Below are positions 1-9,152 of a stretch of DNA of 64,000 bases, in pieces. A program made the position numbers and the translations under genes. The notes beneath the pieces are model-generated. The model saw nothing but the letters and a program-made list of their open reading frames with translations. It did no database searches and was not told the origin of the DNA. The number at the start of each line of letters is the position of its first letter. Position 1 is the first letter of the stretch. Source of the DNA: JAJFUE01 sp039683515 (GTDB lineage Bacteria > Sumerlaeota > Sumerlaeia > MVZB01); assembly GCA_039683515.1 (NCBI GenBank), contig JBDKRG010000020.1, positions 5,290-69,289 on the forward strand, in the 5' to 3' direction.

Positions 1-2835
1 CGGCTTTCCGGCAAAGCCCAATCCGAACAGGCCCTTCTTGAGCGTCCTGGCGCCGGAGGCGACATACCAAGGTTTCCCATGGCCGGCGGGGGCGCCGGCC
101 CCACATTCCTCACCGAACACGCCGAACTTGCCCTGGAACCGGACGCCGCCGACCTTGGCTTCCTTGTCGAACTCGCTGAGGACAAGGTAGCTCCCCCACG
201 CGGTCTCGATCCGCACGGCGACGGCGTTCGGGCCGGCGGAAGCCGGGACCTTGATCTGTTTCGCCGACTTGACCGGCATCGAGCCGCCGACAAGGCTCGG
301 CTCGTGCACGCCGACGAACGTGCTCGCCGTCCCGGTCGTCACTTCGTCGACCAGGTCGAGCACGCGAACGCGGCGGCCGGGCATCGCATGCGACTCCTGG
401 CCGGGGCCGTTGCTCGCCTGGACCTTGCCGACCTGGCCGAGGCACCAGAAGCGGTAGCTGCGGCCGGTATCGGTCCATGTCGCCTGGAATTCCGCCGGCG
501 GGTTGACGGCCTCGCGCGTGTCGCGCAGCCCCCAGATGTGCTCGCGCTCGAGGCTCGCGCCGAAGTCGGGCAGCGGCGGCTCGGGCGGCATCGCGACGCC
601 GTCGAAGACGAGCGCGCCGCTCGTGCCGGCGTCGCTCGAGGCCAGCTCGCTGAACAGCCGGAAGTCGTGCTTCGAGCCGCCGCGCACCCGGAAGATGTCG
701 ACGGCGAACGTGGCCCCGTCCGGCCCCTTGAGCAGCACGACGAGCCGCCGGTAATCGGAGCACGGCGGGTTGGCGTTGCTGGAGGCCTCGCACGCCGACA
801 GCTTCGGCGTCGAGATCATCATCTCCAGCTTCGGCTTGCGGATCGTGTCGTCGCGGCCGTGCGCGACCTGGTTGCGGTCGTTCACGATCACGAGGTTGTG
901 GCTGAACGTCGACGTGATCCACTGGTTGACCGGGCTGTCGCCGACGTAGCCGTGGTCGCCGAGCATGACGCCGCCGTGGTCCTGGTAATAAACCGTCAGG
1001 TTGTCGCCGTGGCGGTGGCTCCCCGGGGGCGAGAAGTTGAGCCCCAGCAGGGCCGCGTCCCGATCCGAACCGTGGCGCAGCAGGCCGGTCATCCACGCCG
1101 GGAAATACAGGTCCTTGAGGTCGAGCGTCCTGGTGGTGCCCCCGTATTCCTCGCCGCTCAAGTTGAACAGCGCGTACGTTCCCAACCGGCTTCGCCCGCC
1201 GAGGACGCCCGCTTTGCCGGCGAAGAATTCCGGGTAATGTCTGAGCCCGATCTGGATGCATTCGTCGGGGATGCGCCCGCCGGCATCGCTGTCCTCGAAC
1301 GGAATGATGGCGCCGTCGGGCCGCAGCGTATCGATCATCGCGCGATACATGTTGCGCAGCCTGGGGTCGTTGTAGACGCTGCCGGCGGCCCGGCGCGCCG
1401 CGAACGAATCGGGCCAATCGAAGTTGTCGAGCAGTTCGGGGACCATCGGCAGCTCTTCGAGGTACATCATCGTGTAGCCGGGGCTCTCGACGCTGAACCC
1501 GTCGAAATTGAACGAGCGTTCGCGCACGGCCTCGTAGCCGCGCATGGCCGTGTCGGCCAGCCGCGGCAGGTTGAGCGCGCGCGCCACCGCCGCGTAGGCG
1601 TTGTAAAGCCGGGGCGATTTATTGTTGATCAGCTTGGCCTGGTCGGGACCGCCCAGGTAGGGCTCGCCCGTAAAAATCCATTCCAGGAACAGGTCGCGCT
1701 CGACCTTCGCCTTGTCGGCCTCGCTCCACAGCGGATTGCCGTTTTCGTCCGTCGCGTCGGCAACGAAATCGAACGCGCGCGCGAGCCCCATCAGGATGCC
1801 CATGTTATCCGTGCTGGGATGCTCGCGGCCGGCGCCCCAGAAGTTGAAGACGAAGGCATTGTGCAACCCATCGCGCTTGTATGCATCGGTCGCCAGGTTG
1901 CGCTTCCACTCGAGCTCGAGCTCCTTGTCGTGCCACGCGGCATAAAGCGGGTCCGCGTCGATGACCGTGTTGCGGTAGTCGTGATACAGCCACCCGCGGT
2001 AGCACTTGGCGAGCCGGAGCAGGATCTGCTGCGCCTTCCTCGCGTAGCGCGGGTCGCCGGTGATCGAGTAAGTCAGCGCCAGGTCGTTGAGCGAACTGAT
2101 CATGAATGTCGTCTTGCTCTTGGCGATGTTGCCGCTGAAGCTCATATGAAACGGGTAGGTGAACCATTTGAACGAGTATTTGCCGGTGCGGTCGCCGGGG
2201 TGGGCTTTTTCGGCCTCGTTCAGGTAGAACATGAACGTCTGGCCGGTGCGCGGGCAGACGAGCTTCTGCGTCTCGGCGTATTTGGCCGACGGGTAGACCT
2301 GCCCGCACAGCCGGCACGTGAGCTTGTCCGGATCCTTGTAGGACCACTGCATCAGCCCGTGACCGACGCCTTCCTGGGACTTGACGCCGACGCAGTTGGG
2401 GCAGGTCATGCCGTAGTCGTACCACGGCGTCAGCTCGCCGATCATGTCGTCGACGTAGCCGTCGGGCTTGCCGAGGATATAGTCGGCGCGCTCCCTGGCC
2501 GACTTCACGATGTCGCGCGCCCACTGGGCCTCGGCCACGTTCTTGCGCGCGGTCTCGAGCGCCCGGGCGTCAATCATCACCGGGTGCCGGATCGGCGCGC
2601 GCTCGGCAAGGAGCCGCGTCTTGCGCTCTTCCATTTCCTTGCGGAACGCGATCTCCTTTTCGCTGAGGCCGCGCTCCATCCACGGCAGGTAGCCCTTGCC
2701 ATGGACGACAGCGTCGACGTACTGCGCCTTTTTTTCCGCGTCGGTCAGGGCCGAGGCCCCTGCCGCCGCCCGGGGCATCAAGCAAACCGCCGCCAAAACC
2801 AGGGCCATGACCGGAACCCGCGAGATGAACCGCAT
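1..2835 (-). CDS. Heparinase II/III-like polysaccharide lyase, secreted (3' end cut by window edge)
   Basis: This frame has no stop down to base 1, so at least 945 residues are encoded and the C-terminus lies outside the window. Translation starts at ATG 2835 behind a strong AAGGAGGA (2841-2848). An N-terminal signal peptide (about residues 1-27) indicates export. Residues near 130-190 hold CxxC pairs (CPNC, CRLC), probably structural zinc sites. A long helical region of the alginate-lyase/heparinase toroid type follows. The motif SHRHGDN near residues 606-612, followed by YYQDHGG and LGDHGY, is the hallmark of the heparinase II/III C-terminal domain and supplies the catalytic histidine region. 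Family members cleave acidic glycans by beta-elimination in the periplasm or outside; the substrate cannot be told. It is divergent from nadE. Bases 81-105 inside the gene match an intergenic word at 55957-55981. Confidence 0.88.
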   Translation of the reverse strand, partial: MRFISRVPVMALVLAAVCLMPRAAAGASALTDAEKKAQYVDAVVHGKGYLPWMERGLSEKEIAFRKEMEERKTRLLAERAPIRHPVMIDARALETARKNVAEAQWARDIVKSARERADYILGKPDGYVDDMIGELTPWYDYGMTCPNCVGVKSQEGVGHGLMQWSYKDPDKLTCRLCGQVYPSAKYAETQKLVCPRTGQTFMFYLNEAEKAHPGDRTGKYSFKWFTYPFHMSFSGNIAKSKTTFMISSLNDLALTYSITGDPRYARKAQQILLRLAKCYRGWLYHDYRNTVIDADPLYAAWHDKELELEWKRNLATDAYKRDGLHNAFVFNFWGAGREHPSTDNMGILMGLARAFDFVADATDENGNPLWSEADKAKVERDLFLEWIFTGEPYLGGPDQAKLINNKSPRLYNAYAAVARALNLPRLADTAMRGYEAVRERSFNFDGFSVESPGYTMMYLEELPMVPELLDNFDWPDSFAARRAAGSVYNDPRLRNMYRAMIDTLRPDGAIIPFEDSDAGGRIPDECIQIGLRHYPEFFAGKAGVLGGRSRLGTYALFNLSGEEYGGTTRTLDLKDLYFPAWMTGLLRHGSDRDAALLGLNFSPPGSHRHGDNLTVYYQDHGGVMLGDHGYVGDSPVNQWITSTFSHNLVIVNDRNQVAHGRDDTIRKPKLEMMISTPKLSACEASSNANPPCSDYRRLVVLLKGPDGATFAVDIFRVRGGSKHDFRLFSELASSDAGTSGALVFDGVAMPPEPPLPDFGASLEREHIWGLRDTREAVNPPAEFQATWTDTGRSYRFWCLGQVGKVQASNGPGQESHAMPGRRVRVLDLVDEVTTGTASTFVGVHEPSLVGGSMPVKSAKQIKVPASAGPNAVAVRIETAWGSYLVLSEFDKEAKVGGVRFQGKFGVFGEECGAGAPAGHGKPWYVASGARTLKKGLFGLGFAGKP

Positions 2836-2848
2836 ACCGCTCCTCCTT

Positions 2849-2890
2849 CGTGCGTCGTGCGCCGTAATCGTAATCGTAATCGTCATCGAG
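2849..2890 (-). repeat. GATTACG dispersed repeat, copy 1
   Basis: On the minus strand it reads three ACGATT hexamers followed by GGCGCACGACGCACGAA, and its end merges into the Shine-Dalgarno of the heparinase-like gene. It has the same orientation as that gene. See copies at 3009, 10391, 34011, 42308, 47150, 48837 and 63758. Confidence 0.85.
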
Positions 2891-3008
2891 AATCAAACTC
2901 CACATTTTCTCAAACGCGGGTCGATTCCGCCCCTTATGTCCCTCTGGTCGCTTGCGTCCCCGCTTCCCCCCGACTAGACTGTTCCTGAAACTCGAATCGA
3001 TCGATCGA

Positions 3009-3048
3009 TTTTCGATTACGATTACGATTACGACGCACGAGCACGAAA
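3009..3048 (+). repeat. GATTACG dispersed repeat, copy 2
   Basis: Reads TTTTCGATTACGATTACG, one more hexamer, then ACGACGCACGAGCACGAAA. It sits directly in front of nadE, and its last bases run into the AAAAGGGG that can serve as the nadE ribosome binding site. It faces away from copy 1, so the two copies flank the heparinase/nadE divergent promoter region. Confidence 0.85.
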
Positions 3049-3062
3049 AGGGGCGAAAACCA

Positions 3063-4718
3063 GTGCGGATCGTTCTGGCACAGATCAATACCTCGATGGG
3101 CAACATCGAGCTCAACGCCGACCGGATCCTGCGCGCCTACGGCGACGCCGCCACCATGGGCGCCGATCTCGTCGTTTTCCCGGAAATGGCCGTCAACGGC
3201 TACCCGCCGCGCGACCTGCTCGAGCACCCGGCGTTCGTCGGCAAGGGCGTCGAGGCACTCCACGCCATCGCCTCCGAAATGACCGGCCCCGGCGCGATCG
3301 TCGGCTTCGTGCGCCGCAACGAGGGCGCCGGCAAGCCGCTCTTCAACTCGGCCGCGCTGATCGACGGCGGCAAAATCGTCTCGGTCCACGACAAGACGCT
3401 CCTGCCGACCTACGACGTCTTCGACGAGGCGCGCCATTTCGAACCCGCCACCGAGGTCCGCCTCGCCGAGTTCCGCGGCCTCCAGCTCGCCATCACGATC
3501 TGCGAGGACTTCTGGAGCACGGCGCTCTACCGCCCGCACCCGCTCTACCACCGCAACCCGGTCGAGGAGCTCGGCCGGCTCGGCCCGGACCTGATGCTGA
3601 ACATCAACGCCTCGCCGTACAGCGTCGGCAAGCGCAAGCTGAAATCCAAAATGTACGAGGACGCCGTCCGCAAATACAGCGCCCCGCTCGTCGTCGTCAA
3701 CCAAGTCGGCGGCGACGACAACCTGATCTTCGACGGCTGGAGCAACGTGTGGAGCGCCAAGGGGGGCGTGCTCGCGCAGGCCGCCGGCTTCCGCGAGGAG
3801 CTGCTGGCGTGGGACTGGGCCCCGGAGGACGGCCGCAACGGCATCCCGCCCGACACGGGCGAAGAGATCGAGAACATCTACGAGGCGCTCAAGCTCGGCA
3901 TCGCCGATTACGTCTGCAAGTGCGGCTTCCGGCGCGTGCTGATCGGCCTCTCCGGCGGGATCGACTCGGCGCTGACCGCCGCGCTCGCCGCCGACGCGCT
4001 CGGCCCCGAGAACGTCGTCGGCGTCCTCATGCCGTCGCGCTTCAGCAGCGACCACAGCCTGTCCGACGCCGAGGCCCTCGCGAAGAACCTCGGCATCGAG
4101 CGCCACGTCATCGAGATCGAGCCGATCGTGCAGGTCTTCCTCGAGCAGCTCGAGCCGCTCTTCGCCGGGACGAAGTTCGGCCTGGCCGAGGAAAACCTCC
4201 AGGCCCGCGCCCGCGGCATGGTCCTCATGTCGCTCTCGAACAAATTCGGCTGGCTGGTCCTTTCGACCGGCAACAAGAGCGAGCTGGCGGTCGGCTACTG
4301 CACGCTCTACGGCGACATGACCGGCGGCCTCGCGGTCCTGGGCGACGTCTTGAAAACGCGCGTCTGGGAGCTGTCGCGCTGGATCAACCGCGACGAGGAG
4401 CGCATCCCGCGCAACTCGATCACGAAGCCCCCCTCGGCCGAGCTGCGCGAAAACCAGTTCGACACCGACTCGCTGCCGGCCTACGACGAGCTCGACCCGA
4501 TCATCGCGGCCTACGTCGAGGACTACGCCAGCGCCGAGGAGATCATCGCGCAGGGCTACGACGAAAAGATCGTCCGCCGCGTCCTCGCGATGATCGACCG
4601 CGCCGAATACAAGCGCCAGCAGGCGGCGATCTGCCTGAAGATCTCGACCAAGGCGTTCGGGTCGGGCCGCCGCATGCCGGTGGCCCGCGGCCGGTGCGCG
4701 CCGGCAATCATCCGGTAG
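3063..4718 (+). CDS. nadE: Glutamine-dependent NAD+ synthetase
   Basis: A 551-residue two-domain enzyme that converts deamido-NAD+ to NAD+ using glutamine as nitrogen donor, the last step of NAD synthesis in the cytoplasm. The N-terminal nitrilase-type glutaminase domain shows the catalytic triad: E41 in FPEMAVNGYP, K111 in HDKTLLP and C147 in TICEDFW. The C-terminal synthetase domain carries the ATP pyrophosphatase loop SGGIDS from residue 297, then LMPSRFSSDHS and STGNKSELAVGY. The start is taken as GTG 3063 because similarity begins there (RIVLAQIN) and AAAAGGGG lies just upstream. The open frame extends further up only through the GATTACG repeat, which is unlikely to be coding. Length is normal for the glutaminase-fused class. 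Confidence 0.96.
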   Translation: MRIVLAQINTSMGNIELNADRILRAYGDAATMGADLVVFPEMAVNGYPPRDLLEHPAFVGKGVEALHAIASEMTGPGAIVGFVRRNEGAGKPLFNSAALIDGGKIVSVHDKTLLPTYDVFDEARHFEPATEVRLAEFRGLQLAITICEDFWSTALYRPHPLYHRNPVEELGRLGPDLMLNINASPYSVGKRKLKSKMYEDAVRKYSAPLVVVNQVGGDDNLIFDGWSNVWSAKGGVLAQAAGFREELLAWDWAPEDGRNGIPPDTGEEIENIYEALKLGIADYVCKCGFRRVLIGLSGGIDSALTAALAADALGPENVVGVLMPSRFSSDHSLSDAEALAKNLGIERHVIEIEPIVQVFLEQLEPLFAGTKFGLAEENLQARARGMVLMSLSNKFGWLVLSTGNKSELAVGYCTLYGDMTGGLAVLGDVLKTRVWELSRWINRDEERIPRNSITKPPSAELRENQFDTDSLPAYDELDPIIAAYVEDYASAEEIIAQGYDEKIVRRVLAMIDRAEYKRQQAAICLKISTKAFGSGRRMPVARGRCAPAIIR

Positions 4719-4841
4719 AGTAAGTTTTTTTAAAACGATTCGAGGGTTTGTGCGTCTATAAAAAAAGAGTCCTGCGTTCCGGAGCCTTCGTTGGCTCAAC
4801 GGGGACTCAGGCCGTACACAAAACGACAAGGCGGACTGGCC

Positions 4842-7577
4842 ATGGCTCTTCGTCCATTTTCGTGGTTTTGCCTGATGATCATGCTGCTGGCGGGGGGATC
4901 GTTTGCGGCCTCGCCGGAAACCATCGACATCCCCTACAAGAAGGTCGTCCTGGGCAACGGCCTGACCGTCATCGTCCACGAGGACCACAAGGCCCCGATC
5001 GTCGCGGTGAACGTCTGGTATCACGTCGGCTCCAGGAACGAGCGGCTCGGCAAGACCGGCTTCGCCCACCTGTTCGAGCACCTGATGTTCAACGGCAGCG
5101 AGCATTTCAACGACGACTTCTTCAAGGCGCTCGACAAGGTCGGCGGCACCAATTACAACGGCACCACCGGTCCCGACCGCACCAACTATTTCGAGAACGT
5201 CCCCGTCAGCGCCCTCGACACCGTGCTGTGGCTGGAGTCCGAGCGCATGGGTTACATGCTACCGGCGATCGACCAGGCGCGGCTCGACGAGCAACGCGGC
5301 GTCGTGCAGAACGAGAGGCGCCAGTATGAAAACCAACCCTACGGCCTCAGGGCCGAAGAGGCCCTGTTCAAGACCTGCTTCCCCCCCGATCACCCCTACG
5401 CGCACACCGTCATCGGCGAGATGGACGACCTCAGCTCGGCGACGCTCGCCGACGTCCAGGGCTGGTTCAAGTCTTACTACGGCCCGTCCAACGCCGTCCT
5501 CGTCGTCGCCGGCGACGTGCGGACCTCGGACACGATCGAAAAAGTGAAGCGGTATTTCGGCTCGTTCCCGCCGGGGCCGCCGGTGGCGCGCCACACGGCA
5601 TGGGTGCCGCGGCATTCCGGCTCCGTTCGCCAGATCATGCAGGACCGCGTCCCGCAGACCCGGATCCTCATGGCGTGGACCGCCCCGCAGTGGGGGACGA
5701 CCGACTCGACGTGCCTCGACTTCGCGGCCAACCTCCTCGCCGGCGGCAAGAACACGCGCCTCTACAAGCGGCTCGTCCGCGACGAACAGATCGCCACGGA
5801 CGTGCAAGCCGAAAACATGTCGATGGAAATCTCGGGCCTGTTCGCGATCGTGGCGATGGTCAAGCCCGGCGTCGATCCGGCGCGCGTCGAGGCGTCGCTC
5901 GCCGATGAATTGCAGGAGTTCCTCGAGGACGGCCCGAGCCGGCGCGGGCTCGAGCTCGTCCGAACCAGGTTCCTCTCCGACTTCGTTCGCGGCATCGAGC
6001 AGGTCGGCGGATTCCGCGGCAAGGCCAACCTGCTGGCCGAGGGCCAAACCTACGCCGGCGACCCGGCCTTCTACAAGGCCTATTACAAGCAGCTCGACGA
6101 GGCGACGCCCCGCCAGGTGCGCGCCGTCGCCCGCCAGTGGCTCTCCGACGGCGCATACATCCAGCGGGTCGACCCGTTCCCGAAAATGCGGGCGACCGCC
6201 GGCGACGTCGACCGCTCGAAAATCCCCGGCGCCGACACGCCCGCCGACGCCCGGTTCCCGAAACTCCAGCGCGCGACCCTGTCCAACGGCCTCAAGGTCG
6301 TCTTCGCCGAGCGCGACTCCGTCCCGCTCGTCCGCATGAGCCTCATTCTGGACAGCGGCACGGTCGCCGACCCGCCGGACAAATCGGGCGTCGCCAACCT
6401 GACCCTCGGCATGATGCGCGAAGGAACCAAAAAACGCACGGCCGAGGAAATCAGCGACCAAACCGACATGCTCGGCATGGATTATTCGTTCTCGTCCAAC
6501 GACGAGTTCGTCGGCGCCGACATGTCCGTCCTCGCGCAAAACCTCGACCCCGCGCTCGACCTGTTCGCCGACATCATCCTGAACCCGGCCTTCAAAAAGG
6601 CGACGTTCGACCGCAAAAAGCAGGAGGAGCTCGCCGGGATCCAGCAGCTCAAGGCGGACCCGCGGATGGCGGCGGCGCGCATCATGCCGCGTCTTGTCTA
6701 CGGCGCGGATCACCCCTACGGCGAGTTCGTCACCGAGGACTCCGTCAAGCGCATCGCGCTCGACGACCTCGTCCAGTATCACCGCGCGTGGTTCAAGCCC
6801 GGCAACGCGACGATCGTCGTGGTCGGCGACACCCATCTCGAGGAAATCACCGCGAAGCTCGAGAAGGCATTCCGCCGCTGGCCCAATGGCGAAACCGCGA
6901 AAAAACCCATCTCCGCGGCAAAGCCGCCCGCCGGGCCGGCCATCTACCTCATCGACAAGCCGCAGGCCGAACAGTCGGTGGTGCTGGCCGCCCGCCTCGC
7001 CCCGCCCAAATCGAACCCCGAGGAGATCGCGATCGAAACGATGAACCAGATCCTCGGCGGGCAGTTCTCGTCGCGCATCAACATGAACCTGCGCGAGAAC
7101 AAGCACTGGTCGTACGGCGCGCGCTCGCGGTTCTCGGCCGGCCGCGTCCAGCGGCTGTTCACGGTCGAGGCCCCGGTCCAGTCCGACAAGACCCGCGAGA
7201 CGCTGCTCGAGATCCGCAAGGAGCTGGCCGGCATCGTATCGGCCCAACCGGTCACCGAGGACGAATTCGGCAAGGCGAAACTGAACAAAACACTGCGTCT
7301 TCCCGGCAACTGGGAGACGACGAGCGCGGTGTGCGGATCGATCAAATCGATCGTGTGCAACGGCCTGCCCGACGACTACAACCAGGCCTACCCGCGCAAG
7401 GTGCGCGAGTTGACGCTCGAGCAGGTCCGCAGCGCCGCGCGCACGGTCGTTGGCGCCAACGAATTCGTCTGGGTCGTCGTCGGCGACCGCGCCCGGATCG
7501 AAAAAGAACTACAGACCCTCGATGCCAACGACTTCGGCCGGCTGCAAATCATCGACGCCGACGGCAACGGCCAGTAG
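4842..7577 (+). CDS. M16 family zinc metallopeptidase, secreted, two-lobed
   Basis: A 911-residue pitrilysin-type peptidase starting at ATG 4842 after AAGGCGGA. An N-terminal signal peptide (about residues 1-22, ending SFAAS) points to the periplasm. The inverted zinc motif HLFEH (H76, E79, H80) lies in the first lobe, followed by the partner region LDEQRGVVQNE. The second lobe (about residues 480-900) repeats the fold (LSNGLKVVFAERD) but lacks HxxEH, as usual in full-length M16 proteins where only one half is catalytic. Family members degrade short peptides; the substrate is unknown. The stop codon TAG is the first three bases of a palindrome shared with the convergent cbiO gene. Confidence 0.92.
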   Translation: MALRPFSWFCLMIMLLAGGSFAASPETIDIPYKKVVLGNGLTVIVHEDHKAPIVAVNVWYHVGSRNERLGKTGFAHLFEHLMFNGSEHFNDDFFKALDKVGGTNYNGTTGPDRTNYFENVPVSALDTVLWLESERMGYMLPAIDQARLDEQRGVVQNERRQYENQPYGLRAEEALFKTCFPPDHPYAHTVIGEMDDLSSATLADVQGWFKSYYGPSNAVLVVAGDVRTSDTIEKVKRYFGSFPPGPPVARHTAWVPRHSGSVRQIMQDRVPQTRILMAWTAPQWGTTDSTCLDFAANLLAGGKNTRLYKRLVRDEQIATDVQAENMSMEISGLFAIVAMVKPGVDPARVEASLADELQEFLEDGPSRRGLELVRTRFLSDFVRGIEQVGGFRGKANLLAEGQTYAGDPAFYKAYYKQLDEATPRQVRAVARQWLSDGAYIQRVDPFPKMRATAGDVDRSKIPGADTPADARFPKLQRATLSNGLKVVFAERDSVPLVRMSLILDSGTVADPPDKSGVANLTLGMMREGTKKRTAEEISDQTDMLGMDYSFSSNDEFVGADMSVLAQNLDPALDLFADIILNPAFKKATFDRKKQEELAGIQQLKADPRMAAARIMPRLVYGADHPYGEFVTEDSVKRIALDDLVQYHRAWFKPGNATIVVVGDTHLEEITAKLEKAFRRWPNGETAKKPISAAKPPAGPAIYLIDKPQAEQSVVLAARLAPPKSNPEEIAIETMNQILGGQFSSRINMNLRENKHWSYGARSRFSAGRVQRLFTVEAPVQSDKTRETLLEIRKELAGIVSAQPVTEDEFGKAKLNKTLRLPGNWETTSAVCGSIKSIVCNGLPDDYNQAYPRKVRELTLEQVRSAARTVVGANEFVWVVVGDRARIEKELQTLDANDFGRLQIIDADGNGQ

Positions 7578-7602
7578 GTCGCTTCGGCCTCGAAGCGACC
7601 TA
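7575..7602. terminator. Palindrome containing both stop codons of convergent M16 and cbiO genes
   Basis: TAGGTCGCTTCG, a 4-base loop, then CGAAGCGACCTA: a perfect 12-bp stem. The first TAG is the M16 stop, and the final CTA is the reverse complement of the cbiO stop. It could terminate transcription in both directions, although it has no U-tract. Related TAGGYCGC sequences begin at the stops of genes ending at 16740 and 63664. Confidence 0.6.
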
Positions 7603-8352
7603 CCGACGCCCGCAGACCGGGCACGCCTGCATGCGCAGCGGCCGTTCCAGACGGCTGCGCCGCAGGAGCTCCTGGTCGTTGAAGATTTCCAGCGTCGGCC
7701 CGTCGGCGGTGACCCGGCCGTCGTGGATCACGATCGTCCGCTCGCACAGGTCCATGATCATGTCCAGGTCGTGGCTGGCGACGATCTTGGTGTGCGTGAA
7801 CGTCCGCAGCAGCTCGATCAGCTGCCGCCGGGACTTCGGGTCGAGGTTGGAGCTGGGCTCGTCGAGGACCAGGATGTCGGGGGTCATCGCCAGCACGGAG
7901 GCGATCGCCACGGCGCGCTTTTCGCCCCCCGAGAGCCGGTAGGGGGGGCGCTCGCGCAGGTGCGCCGCGCCGACCGTCTCCAGCGCCCCCATGACGCGCG
8001 CCTCGACTTCATCGGCCGGCAGGCCCAGGTTGAGCGGCCCGAACGCCACGTCCTCGTACACCGTGGGCATGAACAGCTGGTCGTCCGGGTCCTGGAAAAT
8101 CATGCCGACCGCGCGCCGCACGCCGCGGAGCGTCTCCTTCGTCAGCGGGTAGTCGCCGATCCGCACGCTCCCGCGCTGCGGCGTCAGGCAGCCGTTCAGG
8201 TGCAGCAGCAGCGTGGATTTGCCCGCCCCGTTGGCCCCGACGATCCCCACCGACTCGCCGTGAACGATCCGGAACGAGACCCCCCGCAGCGCCTCGGGCC
8301 CGCCCGCATAAGCGTAACTCAGATCCTTGACTTCAACGATGTGGTGACTCAT
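7600..8352 (-). CDS. cbiO: ECF cobalt/nickel transporter ATP-binding protein
   Basis: A 250-residue ABC ATPase that energises uptake by the CbiMQO energy-coupling-factor importer. Walker A is GANGAGKST, the signature LSGGEKRAVAIA, Walker B ILVLDEPSSNLDP, and the switch histidine is in VASHDLDM. ATG 8352 overlaps the cbiQ stop (ATGA), so the two are translationally coupled and co-transcribed with cbiM. The C-terminus ends CPVCGRR, a CxxC tail that is not a standard part of the ATPase fold and could bind metal. Cobalt rather than nickel is inferred from the B12-dependent mutase elsewhere in the window. Confidence 0.92.
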   Translation of the reverse strand: MSHHIVEVKDLSYAYAGGPEALRGVSFRIVHGESVGIVGANGAGKSTLLLHLNGCLTPQRGSVRIGDYPLTKETLRGVRRAVGMIFQDPDDQLFMPTVYEDVAFGPLNLGLPADEVEARVMGALETVGAAHLRERPPYRLSGGEKRAVAIASVLAMTPDILVLDEPSSNLDPKSRRQLIELLRTFTHTKIVASHDLDMIMDLCERTIVIHDGRVTADGPTLEIFNDQELLRRSRLERPLRMQACPVCGRR

Positions 8353-9152
8353 GGCATGACCGCCCCGCCCATCAGATGCGGCAGATTGTAACATCGCGCG
8401 ACGATAAAAAACGCCGTCCAGCCCAGCGCGAAGACCGCGTCCGCCCCGGTGAACCTCAGCGCCCCGGCCTGCCGGATCTCGCCGTCGAAGCCCCGGGCGA
8501 GCATCGCCATGTGGAGGCGCTGGGCGCGGTCCAGGGCGCGCAGCAGCAGCTGGCCGACCAGCGAGCCGAACACGCTCGGCGGCATCCCGCGGGCGTTCAC
8601 GGCGCGCAGCGACCACGCCCGCGCCATCCGCGCCGCCTCCTCGCCCAGCACGAACACGTAGCGGTAGAGCAGCATGAACTGCACCGTCAGCACGCGCGGG
8701 ACGTGAAGCCGCCTTAGCGCCAGGCAGACGGGGTAAAAACCGGTCGTCGCGATCAGGATCAGCGCGGCCGAAACCGTCAGGCCGAACCGCAGCATGATCG
8801 ACGCGAACGAGATCCATCCGCCCGAGACCCGCGCCGGGCCGACCTCCATCAGGATCGACTGGTCGAGCAGGGGATTGAACATCCCGATCAGCAGCGCGAA
8901 CGGCGACGCGACGAGCAGCTTGCCGAGCAGGTAGCCGGCCGGCAGGTCGCCGACGATCACCAGCGCCACCGGGTAGGCCACCAGCGGCAGCAGCCCGGCG
9001 ACCTCGTATTTTCCGAATGAAACCACCGTCACGATGAAAGCCAGCGCGACGAGGACCTTGGCCCGCGGATCCAGGCGCTGGATCGGCGTCGGCCGCCGCG
9101 CGAGGACGTCGAGCCCGCCCAGGTCGAGCAAGGCGGATTCGATGTTCGGCAT
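8349..9152 (-). CDS. cbiQ: ECF cobalt/nickel transporter transmembrane protein
   Basis: A 267-residue polytopic membrane protein, the T component that couples the ATPase to the substrate-binding CbiM. It shows the family features LDPRAKVLVAL near the N-terminus, several hydrophobic spans, and the ATPase-contacting ARG-type helices (MARAWSLRAVNARG and MAMLARGFDG). ATG 9152 overlaps the last base of the cbiM TGA; an in-frame GTG one codon upstream is less likely. It is the middle gene of a tight cbiM-cbiQ-cbiO operon. Confidence 0.92.
   Translation of the reverse strand: MPNIESALLDLGGLDVLARRPTPIQRLDPRAKVLVALAFIVTVVSFGKYEVAGLLPLVAYPVALVIVGDLPAGYLLGKLLVASPFALLIGMFNPLLDQSILMEVGPARVSGGWISFASIMLRFGLTVSAALILIATTGFYPVCLALRRLHVPRVLTVQFMLLYRYVFVLGEEAARMARAWSLRAVNARGMPPSVFGSLVGQLLLRALDRAQRLHMAMLARGFDGEIRQAGALRFTGADAVFALGWTAFFIVARCYNLPHLMGGAVMP

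Noticed and set aside
79..2988. 969-residue plus-strand open frame opposite the heparinase-like gene
   Set aside because: It is antisense to a gene with a signal peptide, Shine-Dalgarno and the SHRHGDN motif; its Arg/Val/Ala-rich composition is typical of the opposite strand of GC-rich coding DNA.
5259..7247. Long minus-strand open frame under the M16 peptidase
   Set aside because: Shadow frame; the M16 frame has a zinc motif and signal peptide.
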